Shown here one piece after another: positions 8,451-16,249 of a stretch of 64,000 nt of DNA. The notes beneath the pieces are model-generated. The model did not search any database, had not been told where the DNA came from, and saw nothing but the letters and a program-made list of their open reading frames with translations. The position numbers and the translations under genes are program-made. Origin of the DNA: JBNKZU01 sp050301795. Lineage in GTDB: Bacteria; Pseudomonadota; Gammaproteobacteria; Thiohalomonadales; Thiohalomonadaceae. The stretch lies in NCBI GenBank assembly GCA_050301795.1, contig JBNKZU010000017.1:50989-114988 (forward strand), written 5' to 3'. Every line of letters begins with the position of its first letter. The stretch's first letter is position 1.

Positions 8451-8677
8451 GTCGTTGCGAACGAAGTGAAGCAATCCAGTTTCTTCCATTGATAATGGAT
8501 TGCCACCTTCCTACGCGACTCGCAATGACATACATGGATGTATTAATGCTGCGATCATAGGACGTGGAAGAGCAGCGGACATACATGGATGTATTAATGC
8601 TGCGATCACACGACTGCATGGATGCAGGAGGTAGAGCAACGCAGGAACTGTTGCCGAGGACGTGATTGAGCGCTGGA
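8451..8677. repeat. palindromic repeat cluster, copy 1
   Basis: Begins with a 79-base inverted repeat (8451-8529): GTCGTTGCGAAC...AGCAATCCAG facing TGGATTGCC...CGACTCGCAATGAC. Two direct copies of a 51-base unit (from 8527 and 8578) follow, each starting GACATACATGGATGTATTAA. Then comes a segment reading CTGCATGGATGCAGGAGG and GTAGAGCAACGCAGGA. The same modules recur at 18376-18825. Three 14-base palindromes lie at 8530-8543, 8581-8594 and 8614-8627. Non-coding; it fills the gap between the cystatin-like gene and the three-gene cassette. Confidence 0.85.
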
Positions 8678-8746
8678 CGACTTATTCTGAATTTCTTTTA
8701 CGTATGTGCCTGCTTTTTTTGATCCCGATATAAAAAGGAGAACAAC

Positions 8747-9889
8747 ATGACCAATCGCCAACTGGACGCAGCACCCCAACCTTGTACCAGCCCGGAAACA
8801 CTCCCCCCGTTACCCATTATTGACTGGTCTTCTATCGGGCAGTCGGCACCGGAAGTTGTCGATCTGGGCACACCCTCAGAAGATGCGCCACTACCTGAGG
8901 CTGATATTGTCGTCATCACCTGGACATCTGCGGAGTGGTCAGCGCTGGATCATGTCTTTATCAATAGCGACAAGGAGCGCTATCGCACGTCGACGGAGTT
9001 CCATAAACAGTGGCACTACCGCAAGGATGATAAATACGTTGAAGGCGCATACGAGCTATGGGGCTTTTATCGCATGGTCAAAATAACCACTGCCGGTGGT
9101 ATTGAGCAGCGCGTTCTACTATTCAAATCCAGCGCTCACCTGTCGCACCCACCTTACTGCACCGGCCTAATTGCGATGGTGAACCTCATCATTGATGAGG
9201 TAAAGCCCAAACGACTCTACACCATCGGTACTGCTGGTGGCGCATCACTGGAAGACCGTCTCGGCGATACGGTTGTGACCAATGCTGGTCATATCGAAAT
9301 AGAGAAAGAGGAAAACGCCTGCTGCAATCTTAATGGTGTCTCTGTCGTCTGTAATACATGGTATCCATCTTTCAATTTAATCCCGGATGTCGAAAGCAAA
9401 CTGTTAATGAAATTAAGCGAGATTGTGAATAACGATGAGCTTGAGTACATGCTGTGCCAGACAATCAATGATCCAAAGCATGGCGATCCATCGTGGAAGG
9501 GAGAATACACCGTTCAGGACATGGTGAACGCCGCAATAGATCCGGCAAACCTCTCATCCCCCAAAGGGCTTGATAAAAAAGAGGTGCCGCTATTAACCAC
9601 CGACTACTACTACATCGCAAATGGCAGTGACTCATCACAATTCAGCGCCCTTGAGATGGATGATGCTGTCATAGGATTCGCTGCGGGCAAGCGAGGGGTT
9701 GATTACGTGTTTGTGCGCAATATTTCAGACCCGGTTGTACCAGACACAACCCAGGCCGGAAAGACGATCCCAACCGAGCTCCGCGAAACATGGTCTGGCC
9801 AGATCTACGAGAACTTCGGCCTCTATACCAGCATGAACGGCGCATTAATCACATGGGCAACCATTGCAGGTGACCCAACAAAACCATAG
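8747..9889 (+). CDS. nucleoside phosphorylase/nucleosidase-fold protein, cassette gene 1
   Basis: A 380-residue protein with the PNP/UDP/MTAN fold. ADIVVITWTSAEWSALD (52-68) is the first strand with its usual loop, and LYTIGTAGGA (157-166) is the glycine-rich phosphate/ribose loop. LGDTVVTNAGHIE (172-184) follows. ALEMDDAVIGFAA (301-313) corresponds to the DMES/EMEA ribose-binding motif, and VRNISD (323-328) carries the catalytic Asp. The core residues are therefore present. The first 50 residues are Pro-rich and low-complexity, and residues ~190-290 form an insertion rich in acidic residues. The substrate is unknown: it may cleave a nucleoside or nucleotide, as effector PNP domains of defence proteins do. 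RBS AAAAAGGAGA is just upstream. The next gene starts 9 bases downstream. Confidence 0.75.
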   Translation: MTNRQLDAAPQPCTSPETLPPLPIIDWSSIGQSAPEVVDLGTPSEDAPLPEADIVVITWTSAEWSALDHVFINSDKERYRTSTEFHKQWHYRKDDKYVEGAYELWGFYRMVKITTAGGIEQRVLLFKSSAHLSHPPYCTGLIAMVNLIIDEVKPKRLYTIGTAGGASLEDRLGDTVVTNAGHIEIEKEENACCNLNGVSVVCNTWYPSFNLIPDVESKLLMKLSEIVNNDELEYMLCQTINDPKHGDPSWKGEYTVQDMVNAAIDPANLSSPKGLDKKEVPLLTTDYYYIANGSDSSQFSALEMDDAVIGFAAGKRGVDYVFVRNISDPVVPDTTQAGKTIPTELRETWSGQIYENFGLYTSMNGALITWATIAGDPTKP

Positions 9890-9898
9890 GAGCTGATC

Positions 9899-11644
9899 AT
9901 GAGCTACCAATACAATCCCACCAGGCAGAAAGCACCTGTTAGCACCGGCGATCCACTGGAGGTTGAACTGGTCTTTAATGTTCGCGCCTGTGGCACCTGC
10001 GACTTTTTCTGGCCTGATAATCCTGCGGAGCAGAGTTACGGCCCCTATCCGCTTTACGACTTCACATCCAACTATCCAGATGAGAACAGCCCGGAAGGCA
10101 CACCCGAATCCTATCCCTGGATGAACGTGGTGACCCGTGATTCAGGCTTTCCTAATGGCGAAGTGATTGATGGCTGCCGCAAAGCACCGATTATGACCAT
10201 TGGTATCAATCCCAACATGACCGCATTCAGCCCCGGACGTACAGGGACATCATGGTGTTATCCGGGGTTTGCCGATAATGGTGGTGACGGATTCACCAAA
10301 TATGCCTACTACTATCGCTATCGCAACGTCTATCAGGAGCGTTTTGATTTCGACAAAATCTGTGACTACCTGCTGGATGGTAGTGAATACACGATTACGG
10401 AGAGCTGCACCGTTGTCGCCGATCAGATAAAGGCCGACAAGGATGGATATATCCTGAAAGCCGAAAGACCCGATGCCGGGCCGACCTTTGACATAGCGAT
10501 CAAATATGACGGCGCAGAAGATGAAATCACCATCACGCTCGACCGCGACAAGGGAGATCCGCGATATGTTCTGCTGTTTGATCATGAAGAGCCGAATAAC
10601 GCCTTTAAGGCGGGTGATGTCATTGTGGCAAAACTTGATGTTCCATCGGGTGAAAGCCTGGAGTGCTATCAGCAACTACAGACCTACTATGAGCAGTTTG
10701 TGCCATCACTCAACCTGTTTAACCAGTATCTGATTGATCAGGGGCATAGCGATTCAGCACTGAAAATTGGCGAGGATGTCTGTCAGTTGGACATGGTGGC
10801 CTGTGCATCACCTCACTGGAACCCTAACTTTCTCGGTGGCACTAAAGAGAGTGAACAGACCATTATCAATAACTGCGTCTCCACCAATTCATGGGCAATG
10901 AAACAGTTGGTGCAGACCCAACCGGCCATTCTGTTTCTGGTGGGTGAATCCTCATACAGCATGTTCAGGGAATCCTTCGGTAATCTGATCAAACGCGACC
11001 CACCGCTTCCAACCCACCCTTATGATTTCGCCTTTACGCTATTTAGAGAGACAACCGACAGCAGCCACCCGACATATTTTGAATACACAACAATGATTGA
11101 TGGCAGGGACTACACCATAAAAACACGTCTGATTGTGACGCCACACTTCTCTTATGATGACAACTTCAAACCGCAGTTTCGGTTAAGTGCCAACTGGCTA
11201 AAAGAGCTGGAGACAAAATGCCCCGACTGCATCAAATTTCTAAAAACAGATCCTCGCATTACCTTCGTGGAGAGTAATGGCTATGGGTATGACGCCTTCA
11301 TGTTTGACGAAGAGAATGAACAGGCGATTCTAAACACCATTCAACAGAAATATCCCGACTGCTGGAAAGAGCTGCAATACGACTATTACCACGCCCACCA
11401 GACTATGGCTGAGGTTATGGAACAACTCTATAGCGATGGAACCCTTGCATACAATGATGCAAGCACAGATGGCAAAGGGTATCTGGTTCGCTCCGAGGGT
11501 TCATGCCACTTCTGTATTAACAAGCACTGGAGTTTTCCGGATGGCTGCTGTTATGGCAAAACAGAGCAAACACCACCACCCGCTGATTTCCTGAAAAAAG
11601 TCGCTGCCGAGATAGTCGCAAACGGGAAACCGCAAAAAGCATAA
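9899..11644 (+). CDS. uracil-DNA-glycosylase-superfamily-like Fe-S protein, cassette gene 2
   Basis: A 581-residue protein with no obvious relative. Its motifs line up in order with Fe-S family 4/5 uracil-DNA glycosylases. CGTC (31-34) matches the N-terminal Cys pair. IMTIGINPNMTAFSPG (98-113) matches the GExPG loop region. LDMVACASPHWNP (298-309) matches the strand holding the third Cys (C302). NNCVSTNSWAMKQLVQTQPAILFLVG (324-349) holds the fourth Cys (C326) and the P-x-x-x-x-x-L-G strand. VTPHFSY (413-419) matches the catalytic His segment. The usual acidic residue of the GExPG loop is missing. Residues ~130-290 are an insertion, and the C-terminal ~140 residues add Cys pairs at 441/444 and 536/539. 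Catalysis is uncertain. Confidence 0.55.
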   Translation: MSYQYNPTRQKAPVSTGDPLEVELVFNVRACGTCDFFWPDNPAEQSYGPYPLYDFTSNYPDENSPEGTPESYPWMNVVTRDSGFPNGEVIDGCRKAPIMTIGINPNMTAFSPGRTGTSWCYPGFADNGGDGFTKYAYYYRYRNVYQERFDFDKICDYLLDGSEYTITESCTVVADQIKADKDGYILKAERPDAGPTFDIAIKYDGAEDEITITLDRDKGDPRYVLLFDHEEPNNAFKAGDVIVAKLDVPSGESLECYQQLQTYYEQFVPSLNLFNQYLIDQGHSDSALKIGEDVCQLDMVACASPHWNPNFLGGTKESEQTIINNCVSTNSWAMKQLVQTQPAILFLVGESSYSMFRESFGNLIKRDPPLPTHPYDFAFTLFRETTDSSHPTYFEYTTMIDGRDYTIKTRLIVTPHFSYDDNFKPQFRLSANWLKELETKCPDCIKFLKTDPRITFVESNGYGYDAFMFDEENEQAILNTIQQKYPDCWKELQYDYYHAHQTMAEVMEQLYSDGTLAYNDASTDGKGYLVRSEGSCHFCINKHWSFPDGCCYGKTEQTPPPADFLKKVAAEIVANGKPQKA

Positions 11645-11656
11645 GGAGAAATAGAA

Positions 11657-12580
11657 ATGGGTAATGCAACGCTCTACACCATTAATGAAACGGAACAACT
11701 CAATCAACTCATCATCACTGATGAAGGAACTGTCTCATTAGCAAACAGCTATAGCTCCATTTTTACAATAAGCATTAATAACACCCAGCTATTAATTGGC
11801 TACAACTCAGACAGTGGCGATGTTGACAGTTATGAACTCACCGCATCATCGCCATGGGTAAAACCCGTAGCTAACGAACTTTCGTTTGGAACAGGCTGGG
11901 ATCATATAGAACCCTTCTACCTGATGAACCAGCCCTATGTATGCTGCTATCAGGCAACAAGCGGCAAGATGTACTTCTTTCCCGTCACCGATGAGATCAA
12001 AACAGAACCACCACTGCACTTCTATCACACCCGTTATCCCTATACGACAGATCTGACCGAAGTGAAAGCGCTGGTTTCACAGGGGCAGGTCTTTATCCTT
12101 GGCTATAACAACGAGAATGGCTATGTAAACATCTGGACTGTATCAGCCACATCCCGGTCAGATGGCAACAATCCGCCGATTGTTGTGAACAGTGTGTGGG
12201 CACACCAGTGGGCAAAGGGGTGGAACCGTTTTGCATTCTTCACCTGGGGTAATGAAAACTTTTTCCTGAAAACCAACACCTGGAAACCCAACGTCAATAT
12301 CGACCATATCTCCGATGTTCTGAGCAGCGGCACCAATGAAGTCGGCTCACATCTGGATCTAAAAGATGATCAGCTACTCAATATCGTGCGCCCGTTTATG
12401 GTCGGAAATGGAGAGCCATATTTCCTGACCTATCGCGCAGAAACAGGAGAATCCACCTTCAATCGCATTCATGGAAACTGTCTTGGATGGAACACCTGTG
12501 CAACAACAGCGTGTGTTAAAGATGCCAGCCACATCGTGAACTATCGAATAGATGAGACGAATTATGCGTTGTATGTATAG
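11657..12580 (+). CDS. repeat protein, probably a beta-propeller/lectin-like fold, cassette gene 3
   Basis: A 307-residue protein without signal peptide or transmembrane segment. It shows repeats of about 50-100 residues: a strand ending in G-Y-N-x-x-x-G (IGYNSDSG, LGYNNENG; also LTYRAETG), then an aromatic G-W motif (GTGWDHIEPFYL, AKGWNRFAFFTWG, LGWNTC) and another F/Y-rich strand. This alternation is typical of propellers that bind ligands or sugars. Four Cys lie near the C terminus. The RBS AAGGAGA is in the 12-base gap after gene 2, so the three genes form one transcription unit. Function unknown; a recognition subunit is plausible. Confidence 0.6.
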   Translation: MGNATLYTINETEQLNQLIITDEGTVSLANSYSSIFTISINNTQLLIGYNSDSGDVDSYELTASSPWVKPVANELSFGTGWDHIEPFYLMNQPYVCCYQATSGKMYFFPVTDEIKTEPPLHFYHTRYPYTTDLTEVKALVSQGQVFILGYNNENGYVNIWTVSATSRSDGNNPPIVVNSVWAHQWAKGWNRFAFFTWGNENFFLKTNTWKPNVNIDHISDVLSSGTNEVGSHLDLKDDQLLNIVRPFMVGNGEPYFLTYRAETGESTFNRIHGNCLGWNTCATTACVKDASHIVNYRIDETNYALYV

Positions 12581-12598
12581 GTATGATCGGCGGTGTTG

Positions 12599-12865
12599 TT
12601 ACTCATAATGAGACCACAACCGTAAAACTTTCACGATATGTTCGGACTCCAAAATCTGGTAAACAATACGATGCTGGATATTGATGCGCCGTGAATATGC
12701 CCCTGAAAGATCCCCAATCAGTTTTTCGTACGGAGGTGGATTTTGATAGGGGTTCTGCTCGACAACCTGAAGCAATTCCAAGGCTCTCTTTTTTAATCCA
12801 GCCGAGGCCAGTTTTTTAGCATCTTTCTGAGCCTGTTTGGTATAAACAAGCTTCCAACTCACCAA
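12599..12865 (-). CDS. yoeB: YoeB/Txe-family mRNA-interferase toxin
   Basis: An 88-residue RelE-superfamily toxin, a ribosome-dependent mRNA endonuclease. The fold residues are visible: KLVYTKQAQKDAKKL at the N terminus, PPYEKLIGDLSGAYSRRINIQHRIVYQI in the middle and LRLWSHYE at the end. Likely catalytic residues are E47, R66 and the terminal H86-Y87, equivalent to the E. coli YoeB set. The gene starts seven bases inside the end of its antitoxin. It is convergent with the cassette, with an 18-base gap. Confidence 0.9.
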   Translation of the reverse strand: MVSWKLVYTKQAQKDAKKLASAGLKKRALELLQVVEQNPYQNPPPYEKLIGDLSGAYSRRINIQHRIVYQILESEHIVKVLRLWSHYE

Positions 12866-13101
12866 TCAAGTTCCTCGGAACACTCTGATACTGGCGCCTC
12901 CATTCCTTCCTTAATCGACTCCCGCATACCAGGAATAGACATTAAATGCAGCGTTTCAGAAATGGCATTCCAATCTTCTTCAGAGAGCAGAACAGCATTA
13001 CTTCGTTTTCCAGTAATAACAATGGGTTGATGCGTATCTGCAGTTTCGTCAATCAGGCTATAGAGCTTTGAGCGTGCTTCTGTGGCATTAAGAATAGTCA
13101 T
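12859..13101 (-). CDS. yefM: YefM/Phd-family antitoxin
   Basis: An 80-residue antitoxin: an N-terminal DNA-binding domain (MTILNATEARSKLYSLID, then PIVITGKRSNAVLLSEEDW) and an acidic, disordered C terminus (EAPVSECSEELDW) that would cover YoeB. The frame extends five codons further up, but the ATG at 13101 has GGAGGG eight bases upstream and homology begins there. It is the first gene of the operon and probably represses its own promoter through the palindromes just upstream. Confidence 0.9.
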   Translation of the reverse strand: MTILNATEARSKLYSLIDETADTHQPIVITGKRSNAVLLSEEDWNAISETLHLMSIPGMRESIKEGMEAPVSECSEELDW

Positions 13102-13122
13102 AAATCTGCCCTCCATACCTAA

Positions 13123-13142
13123 GCGTACGATAATGCGTACGC
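13123..13142 (-). promoter_or_regulatory. probable YefM operator: paired CGTACG palindromes
   Basis: Two CGTACG hexamers lie at 13124-13129 and 13136-13141, their centres 12 bases apart, 22-41 bases before the yefM start. In E. coli the YefM-YoeB operator consists of paired palindromes with TGTACA cores at the same 12-base spacing. On the minus strand a TTGAAA (13143-13148) is followed after 17 bases by TACGCT, so the palindromes would sit inside the promoter. Confidence 0.65.
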
Positions 13143-13161
13143 AATTTCAACATAACGAGGT

Positions 13162-13367
13162 TGTAGAAAAAGGTCAAAAACATCCATTTTTAAAAACTTT
13201 GTAAAATATGTCATTTTCTAAAACCTTTTACATTTATGACTCAGTACTGATTCCTGTAGCCATATACAGTATTTATTTGAAATTTTGACATCTATACCAG
13301 TTTTTGCATAAAAAACACTCAAATCACATTTAATTTTCACATTTCTCATTTTAGACCTTTTTCTACA
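13162..13367. mobile_element. MITE-like AT-rich element with 14-bp terminal inverted repeats
   Basis: A perfect 14-base inverted repeat, TGTAGAAAAAGGTC (13162-13175) and GACCTTTTTCTACA (13354-13367), bounds 206 bases of AT-rich non-coding DNA. No target-site duplication is obvious and no transposase lies inside. It could be a non-autonomous element mobilised in trans, or the remains of an insertion sequence. Confidence 0.45.
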
Positions 13368-13376
13368 GTCTCAATG

Positions 13377-13431
13377 CCCCGCTAAACGACGAGCGTTAGC
13401 GAGTCTGGTGGAGGCCACGCTTTTTGTGGCC
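13377..13431. repeat. two consecutive hairpins downstream of the ABM gene
   Basis: CCCGCTAA and TTAGCGAG flank a short loop around 13377-13405. GGCCAC and GTGGCC around a CGCTTTTT loop follow at about 13412-13431. They lie after the stop of the minus-strand ABM gene and before the MITE-like element, so they may act in termination or be part of a mobile-element end. There is no clear T-run on the minus strand. Confidence 0.4.
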
Positions 13432-13452
13432 GGAACGAATTCGAGCGGCTTT

Positions 13453-13746
13453 TTATGTGTTGCTGCCATATTTATGCAAAACCTCTACTACTTGCACTTG
13501 ATACGACTGATACCATTTAGATTTACCAAGTGCTTGCACCTGCTTATGTTCGGGGTTATTTTTCCACGATTGGATAGCTTCTTTGCTCGGCCAATACGAT
13601 ATTGCTATTTCTTTTTTACCTTCAGTGCATGAAGTAAATTCGGTGCAACCATATTCGCTAATAGCTAGTTCCCTCATGCGACTTGCCATCTCTGAATATG
13701 TCTCATCGAATTCATTGACCTCTGCCTTAAAAATAACAGCGTACAT
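13453..13746 (-). CDS. ABM-domain (antibiotic biosynthesis monooxygenase-like) protein
   Basis: A 97-residue single-domain ferredoxin-like alpha+beta protein. MYAVIFKAEVNEFDETYSEM starts it, followed by RMRELAISEYGCTEFTS, EIAISYWPSKEAIQSWKNN, PEHKQVQALGKSKWY and SYQVQVVEV. This pattern is that of the ABM family of small cofactor-less oxygenases and stress proteins. The exact reaction cannot be told from sequence. It stands alone in the accessory stretch, on the minus strand. Confidence 0.85.
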   Translation of the reverse strand: MYAVIFKAEVNEFDETYSEMASRMRELAISEYGCTEFTSCTEGKKEIAISYWPSKEAIQSWKNNPEHKQVQALGKSKWYQSYQVQVVEVLHKYGSNT

Positions 13747-13831
13747 TTATCGCTCGGACTCCCTTTTACACATAACACTAGCGGTAAGTGGCTTATAGTA
13801 ACGAAACAAAATCTCCGAATGATTATCCATT

Positions 13832-14881
13832 CTAAAATGAGTAGTGACTAAACACACCAAAACTATCTGCATTAATCTTATTATTACTCTTATCAGTTAA
13901 GTCACATAACTCCACCCTGGCTCCAATCCTGCCCCATCTTTTGTCTAGTACTGAATACTCGATTATTGCTACTAATGCCGGATCATATTTAATGGAAACA
14001 TTCTGACCGTAAATATTCCTTCCACTCATTTGATTATCATACCAATAACCCAAACCATAATTTATTGAGGATCGTTTACTCAGTTTTGATGGCACTAAAG
14101 TTTCAACAATCATGCTATCAAATACAACATCACTCCTCGGAACTAGAAACCCAGTGTACTTAATACCAAGTGATGCTTTTAATTTGCTTTCTATGCCTGG
14201 TATTCGGAAATTTTTTCCAATTTGTAGTGTAGTTCTATCTGAAGCATATAATTTGTCACCATTTTCAGCCATACCGATTGCATCACCACCATGTGAAAAT
14301 ATTATTTGAAAATAATAATCGTTCTTTTCCATGGTTGTTAGTGATTTACGAGTACTTATGTTTTCGTCCACGTTTTCCTGATACCACTCCCAGGAAATAA
14401 GATGTTCCTGATTTGTGACTTTATTCTCATAGAATTGCGCATCAATTCTATAATCACCTTTTTCCCATACCCTTCTTTTCTGAATTTGAGAATTATTATT
14501 TATATAGTAGTTTATGGCTGGGAGTGTAAGAGCTAAAAAAAGATCATTTGGAAATGCAGCATAGCCCAACCCTAGTAAATAGAGGGTTTGGTTTTTTAAT
14601 TCAGGTTTTATGATTTCAGTTGTAACAGGCTTTCCCCATTTGCCTTCCAGCTCAGCGTATAACGGGGAATTAATATTGCCAGCATTTTTATTACTATATT
14701 CTGTTATATCACTATATTTATTAACCAACTCATTACCTGATAACTTAAACTCTTCTTTTGTGACAGGAATGCTTTTGAAGTTTTTTGGGCTAGAAGCACA
14801 ACCAGCAACTAATAACACCGACAGGACATAGATATAGGAAATAAAATATTTGCACGAACAAGAATAAAACTTTATTAACAT
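13832..14881 (-). CDS. orphan lipoprotein of unknown function
   Basis: A 349-residue protein with a signal peptide ending in the lipobox VLLVAGC (about residues 22-28), so it is predicted to be lipid-anchored. The body is not a family I recognise. It has a short hydrophobic stretch (LLGLGYAAFPNDLFLALTLPAI, ~105-126), and the last ~150 residues alternate polar and aromatic residues and end in SHYSF, as in outer-membrane beta-barrel-like domains. The gene is markedly AT-rich compared with core genes in the window, suggesting horizontal acquisition. Confidence 0.72.
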   Translation of the reverse strand: MLIKFYSCSCKYFISYIYVLSVLLVAGCASSPKNFKSIPVTKEEFKLSGNELVNKYSDITEYSNKNAGNINSPLYAELEGKWGKPVTTEIIKPELKNQTLYLLGLGYAAFPNDLFLALTLPAINYYINNNSQIQKRRVWEKGDYRIDAQFYENKVTNQEHLISWEWYQENVDENISTRKSLTTMEKNDYYFQIIFSHGGDAIGMAENGDKLYASDRTTLQIGKNFRIPGIESKLKASLGIKYTGFLVPRSDVVFDSMIVETLVPSKLSKRSSINYGLGYWYDNQMSGRNIYGQNVSIKYDPALVAIIEYSVLDKRWGRIGARVELCDLTDKSNNKINADSFGVFSHYSF

Positions 14882-14947
14882 TTTTTAGTAGCCTTCCTTT
14901 GAAGCGATCTAAATAAACAGGTACAACCCAGAGTTAAACACAATTTT

Positions 14948-14975
14948 CTCGTTCCCACACTCCTGCGTGGAAACC
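14948..14975. repeat. degenerate copy of a dispersed CTCGTTCCCAC...GTGG palindrome
   Basis: CTCGTTCCCACACTCC followed by TGCGTGGAAACC resembles the dispersed repeat CTCGTTCCCACGCTCTGCGT, with GGGAACG as its other arm, which occurs in many proteobacterial genomes. One arm here is damaged. It lies between the NYN gene and the lipoprotein gene. Confidence 0.5.
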
Positions 14976-15010
14976 AAGTCAGTTGGTGTTCATTTTATGC
15001 GCTGTAATAA

Positions 15011-15802
15011 TTAGGTTCGTTTCTGGTGACATGGATGGCAGCATGGACGTGCCTTTACCGGTATTGCATTTGGCCGAGAGAACACTTTATTACAGTGAAC
15101 GCATGTATAAACGTTTTCACCAGCCAGAAGTTTGTCTGCATGCTGTTCTAAATAATATGGATCCATTGCATAATCAAACTCAGTTAATGAGTACGATGTT
15201 TGCCTTGACTCAGCATGCAACTGGTCTGGGTGGGTCGTTGCAATAAAAACATTAGATGAGTACTTCGGGTATGCCACCTTTATTGCAGGAAGAATATCAG
15301 CATCACCAGTAATTATCGCGTGATAATCATTGCCATTGATTATCGCAGAGCGAACCAGAAGCGCTACCACAGTTGCATCAACTTGCTTTTCCTGGAATTT
15401 GTTCTCACGAAGATTTTGTAACATCCATCCCTTTAATGGCGGACGGAAAAGCGCTTCATCTGAATACCCTGCATCTATTGCTGATTTTGCAAACTGTTCT
15501 CTGATATTGACTGTTGACCTAACTCTTTCTATATCGTGACTTGTAATATCATCATGTTCGACTGACCAATCATCTAGATCATCAGGAAGTGAAAATATAC
15601 TTGTTGAAAATATGCGATCACCAAATTCAGTGCAATCTGAGTCATGGTCATATGCGTATTTCAGTAATGCATTTGATAGCTTCTCAAAATCTAACTTAAA
15701 AGTTTTATCCGCATACTCAAGTCTATTTGAAAGTGCCCGATCTCTCGCGCATGCCTTATAGAGCCAAGAACCATCGATAAAAATATTTAACTTTCTTGTC
15801 AT
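15011..15802 (-). CDS. NYN-domain (PIN-like) ribonuclease-like protein with C-terminal zinc ribbon
   Basis: A 263-residue NYN-domain protein. The acidic active-site residues are visible in order: LNIFIDGSWLY (D10), KQVDATVVALLVRSAI in the middle, and AIITGDADILPAI with the paired Asp. The family are metal-dependent RNases related to PIN domains. The C terminus carries four Cys in CVHCNKVFSR and CCHPCHQK, likely a zinc ribbon. It lies between the orphan lipoprotein and a 450-base empty stretch. The target is unknown; some NYN proteins act in RNA decay or phage defence. Confidence 0.82.
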   Translation of the reverse strand: MTRKLNIFIDGSWLYKACARDRALSNRLEYADKTFKLDFEKLSNALLKYAYDHDSDCTEFGDRIFSTSIFSLPDDLDDWSVEHDDITSHDIERVRSTVNIREQFAKSAIDAGYSDEALFRPPLKGWMLQNLRENKFQEKQVDATVVALLVRSAIINGNDYHAIITGDADILPAIKVAYPKYSSNVFIATTHPDQLHAESRQTSYSLTEFDYAMDPYYLEQHADKLLAGENVYTCVHCNKVFSRPNAIPVKARPCCHPCHQKRT

Positions 15803-16249
15803 AGTATCCTCACTGTTATTTAATCAAATAGCAGACAACTCGCAGATCATAATAATCAGACATTTTGCCTCTATTCAGTTTAGTAAAATGAATTGGTATT
15901 TGGAGGGATGTTGAAGACCTTCCCTGTCAAAACATTTAATAACAGCAACTTATCAGTGTGTTTTTGAAAAATCCACTCTCTTTTTTTTAGTTGATATACA
16001 AATATAAACTGACCTTATGATCCCGTTAATACCTTTACTGTTGCTCTGTCTATCTCGATTGATAATGTGTTGGTGATGAATTATTTTGGCGAACACAACC
16101 ATTTAATTAAGTAATTGTATTTAATCGGTAATTGGCCGATCTGTACGCTATGTTGGCGAACACGATGGCGAACAGGGATTGATCTCATCCTTTATTAATG
16201 TCCTCGCCACCGGATGATGAGGTGGTTATTTCATAACGCTGAAATATGG
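15803..16249. other. 447-base AT-rich intergenic region, no gene seen
   Basis: No open frame of note. The sequence TTGGCGAACAC occurs twice (about 16086-16096 and 16152-16162), and a third partial TGGCGAACA follows within 12 bases. The origin of these short direct repeats is unclear; they could mark the edge of the accessory region. Confidence 0.45.

Noticed and set aside
8434..8619. Open frame within the first repeat cluster
   Set aside because: Translation is repetitive (SINTSMYV twice) because it crosses the 51-base tandem repeat; not a real gene.
13377..13453. Possible attC (integron recombination) site after the ABM gene
   Set aside because: The paired hairpins and GCGTTAGCG are suggestive but the core GTTRRRY/RYYYAAC motifs do not match properly, and no integrase is present.
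16086..16175. Repeated TTGGCGAACAC as an integrase attachment site
   Set aside because: Only short direct repeats; no tRNA, integrase or clear prophage boundary nearby.
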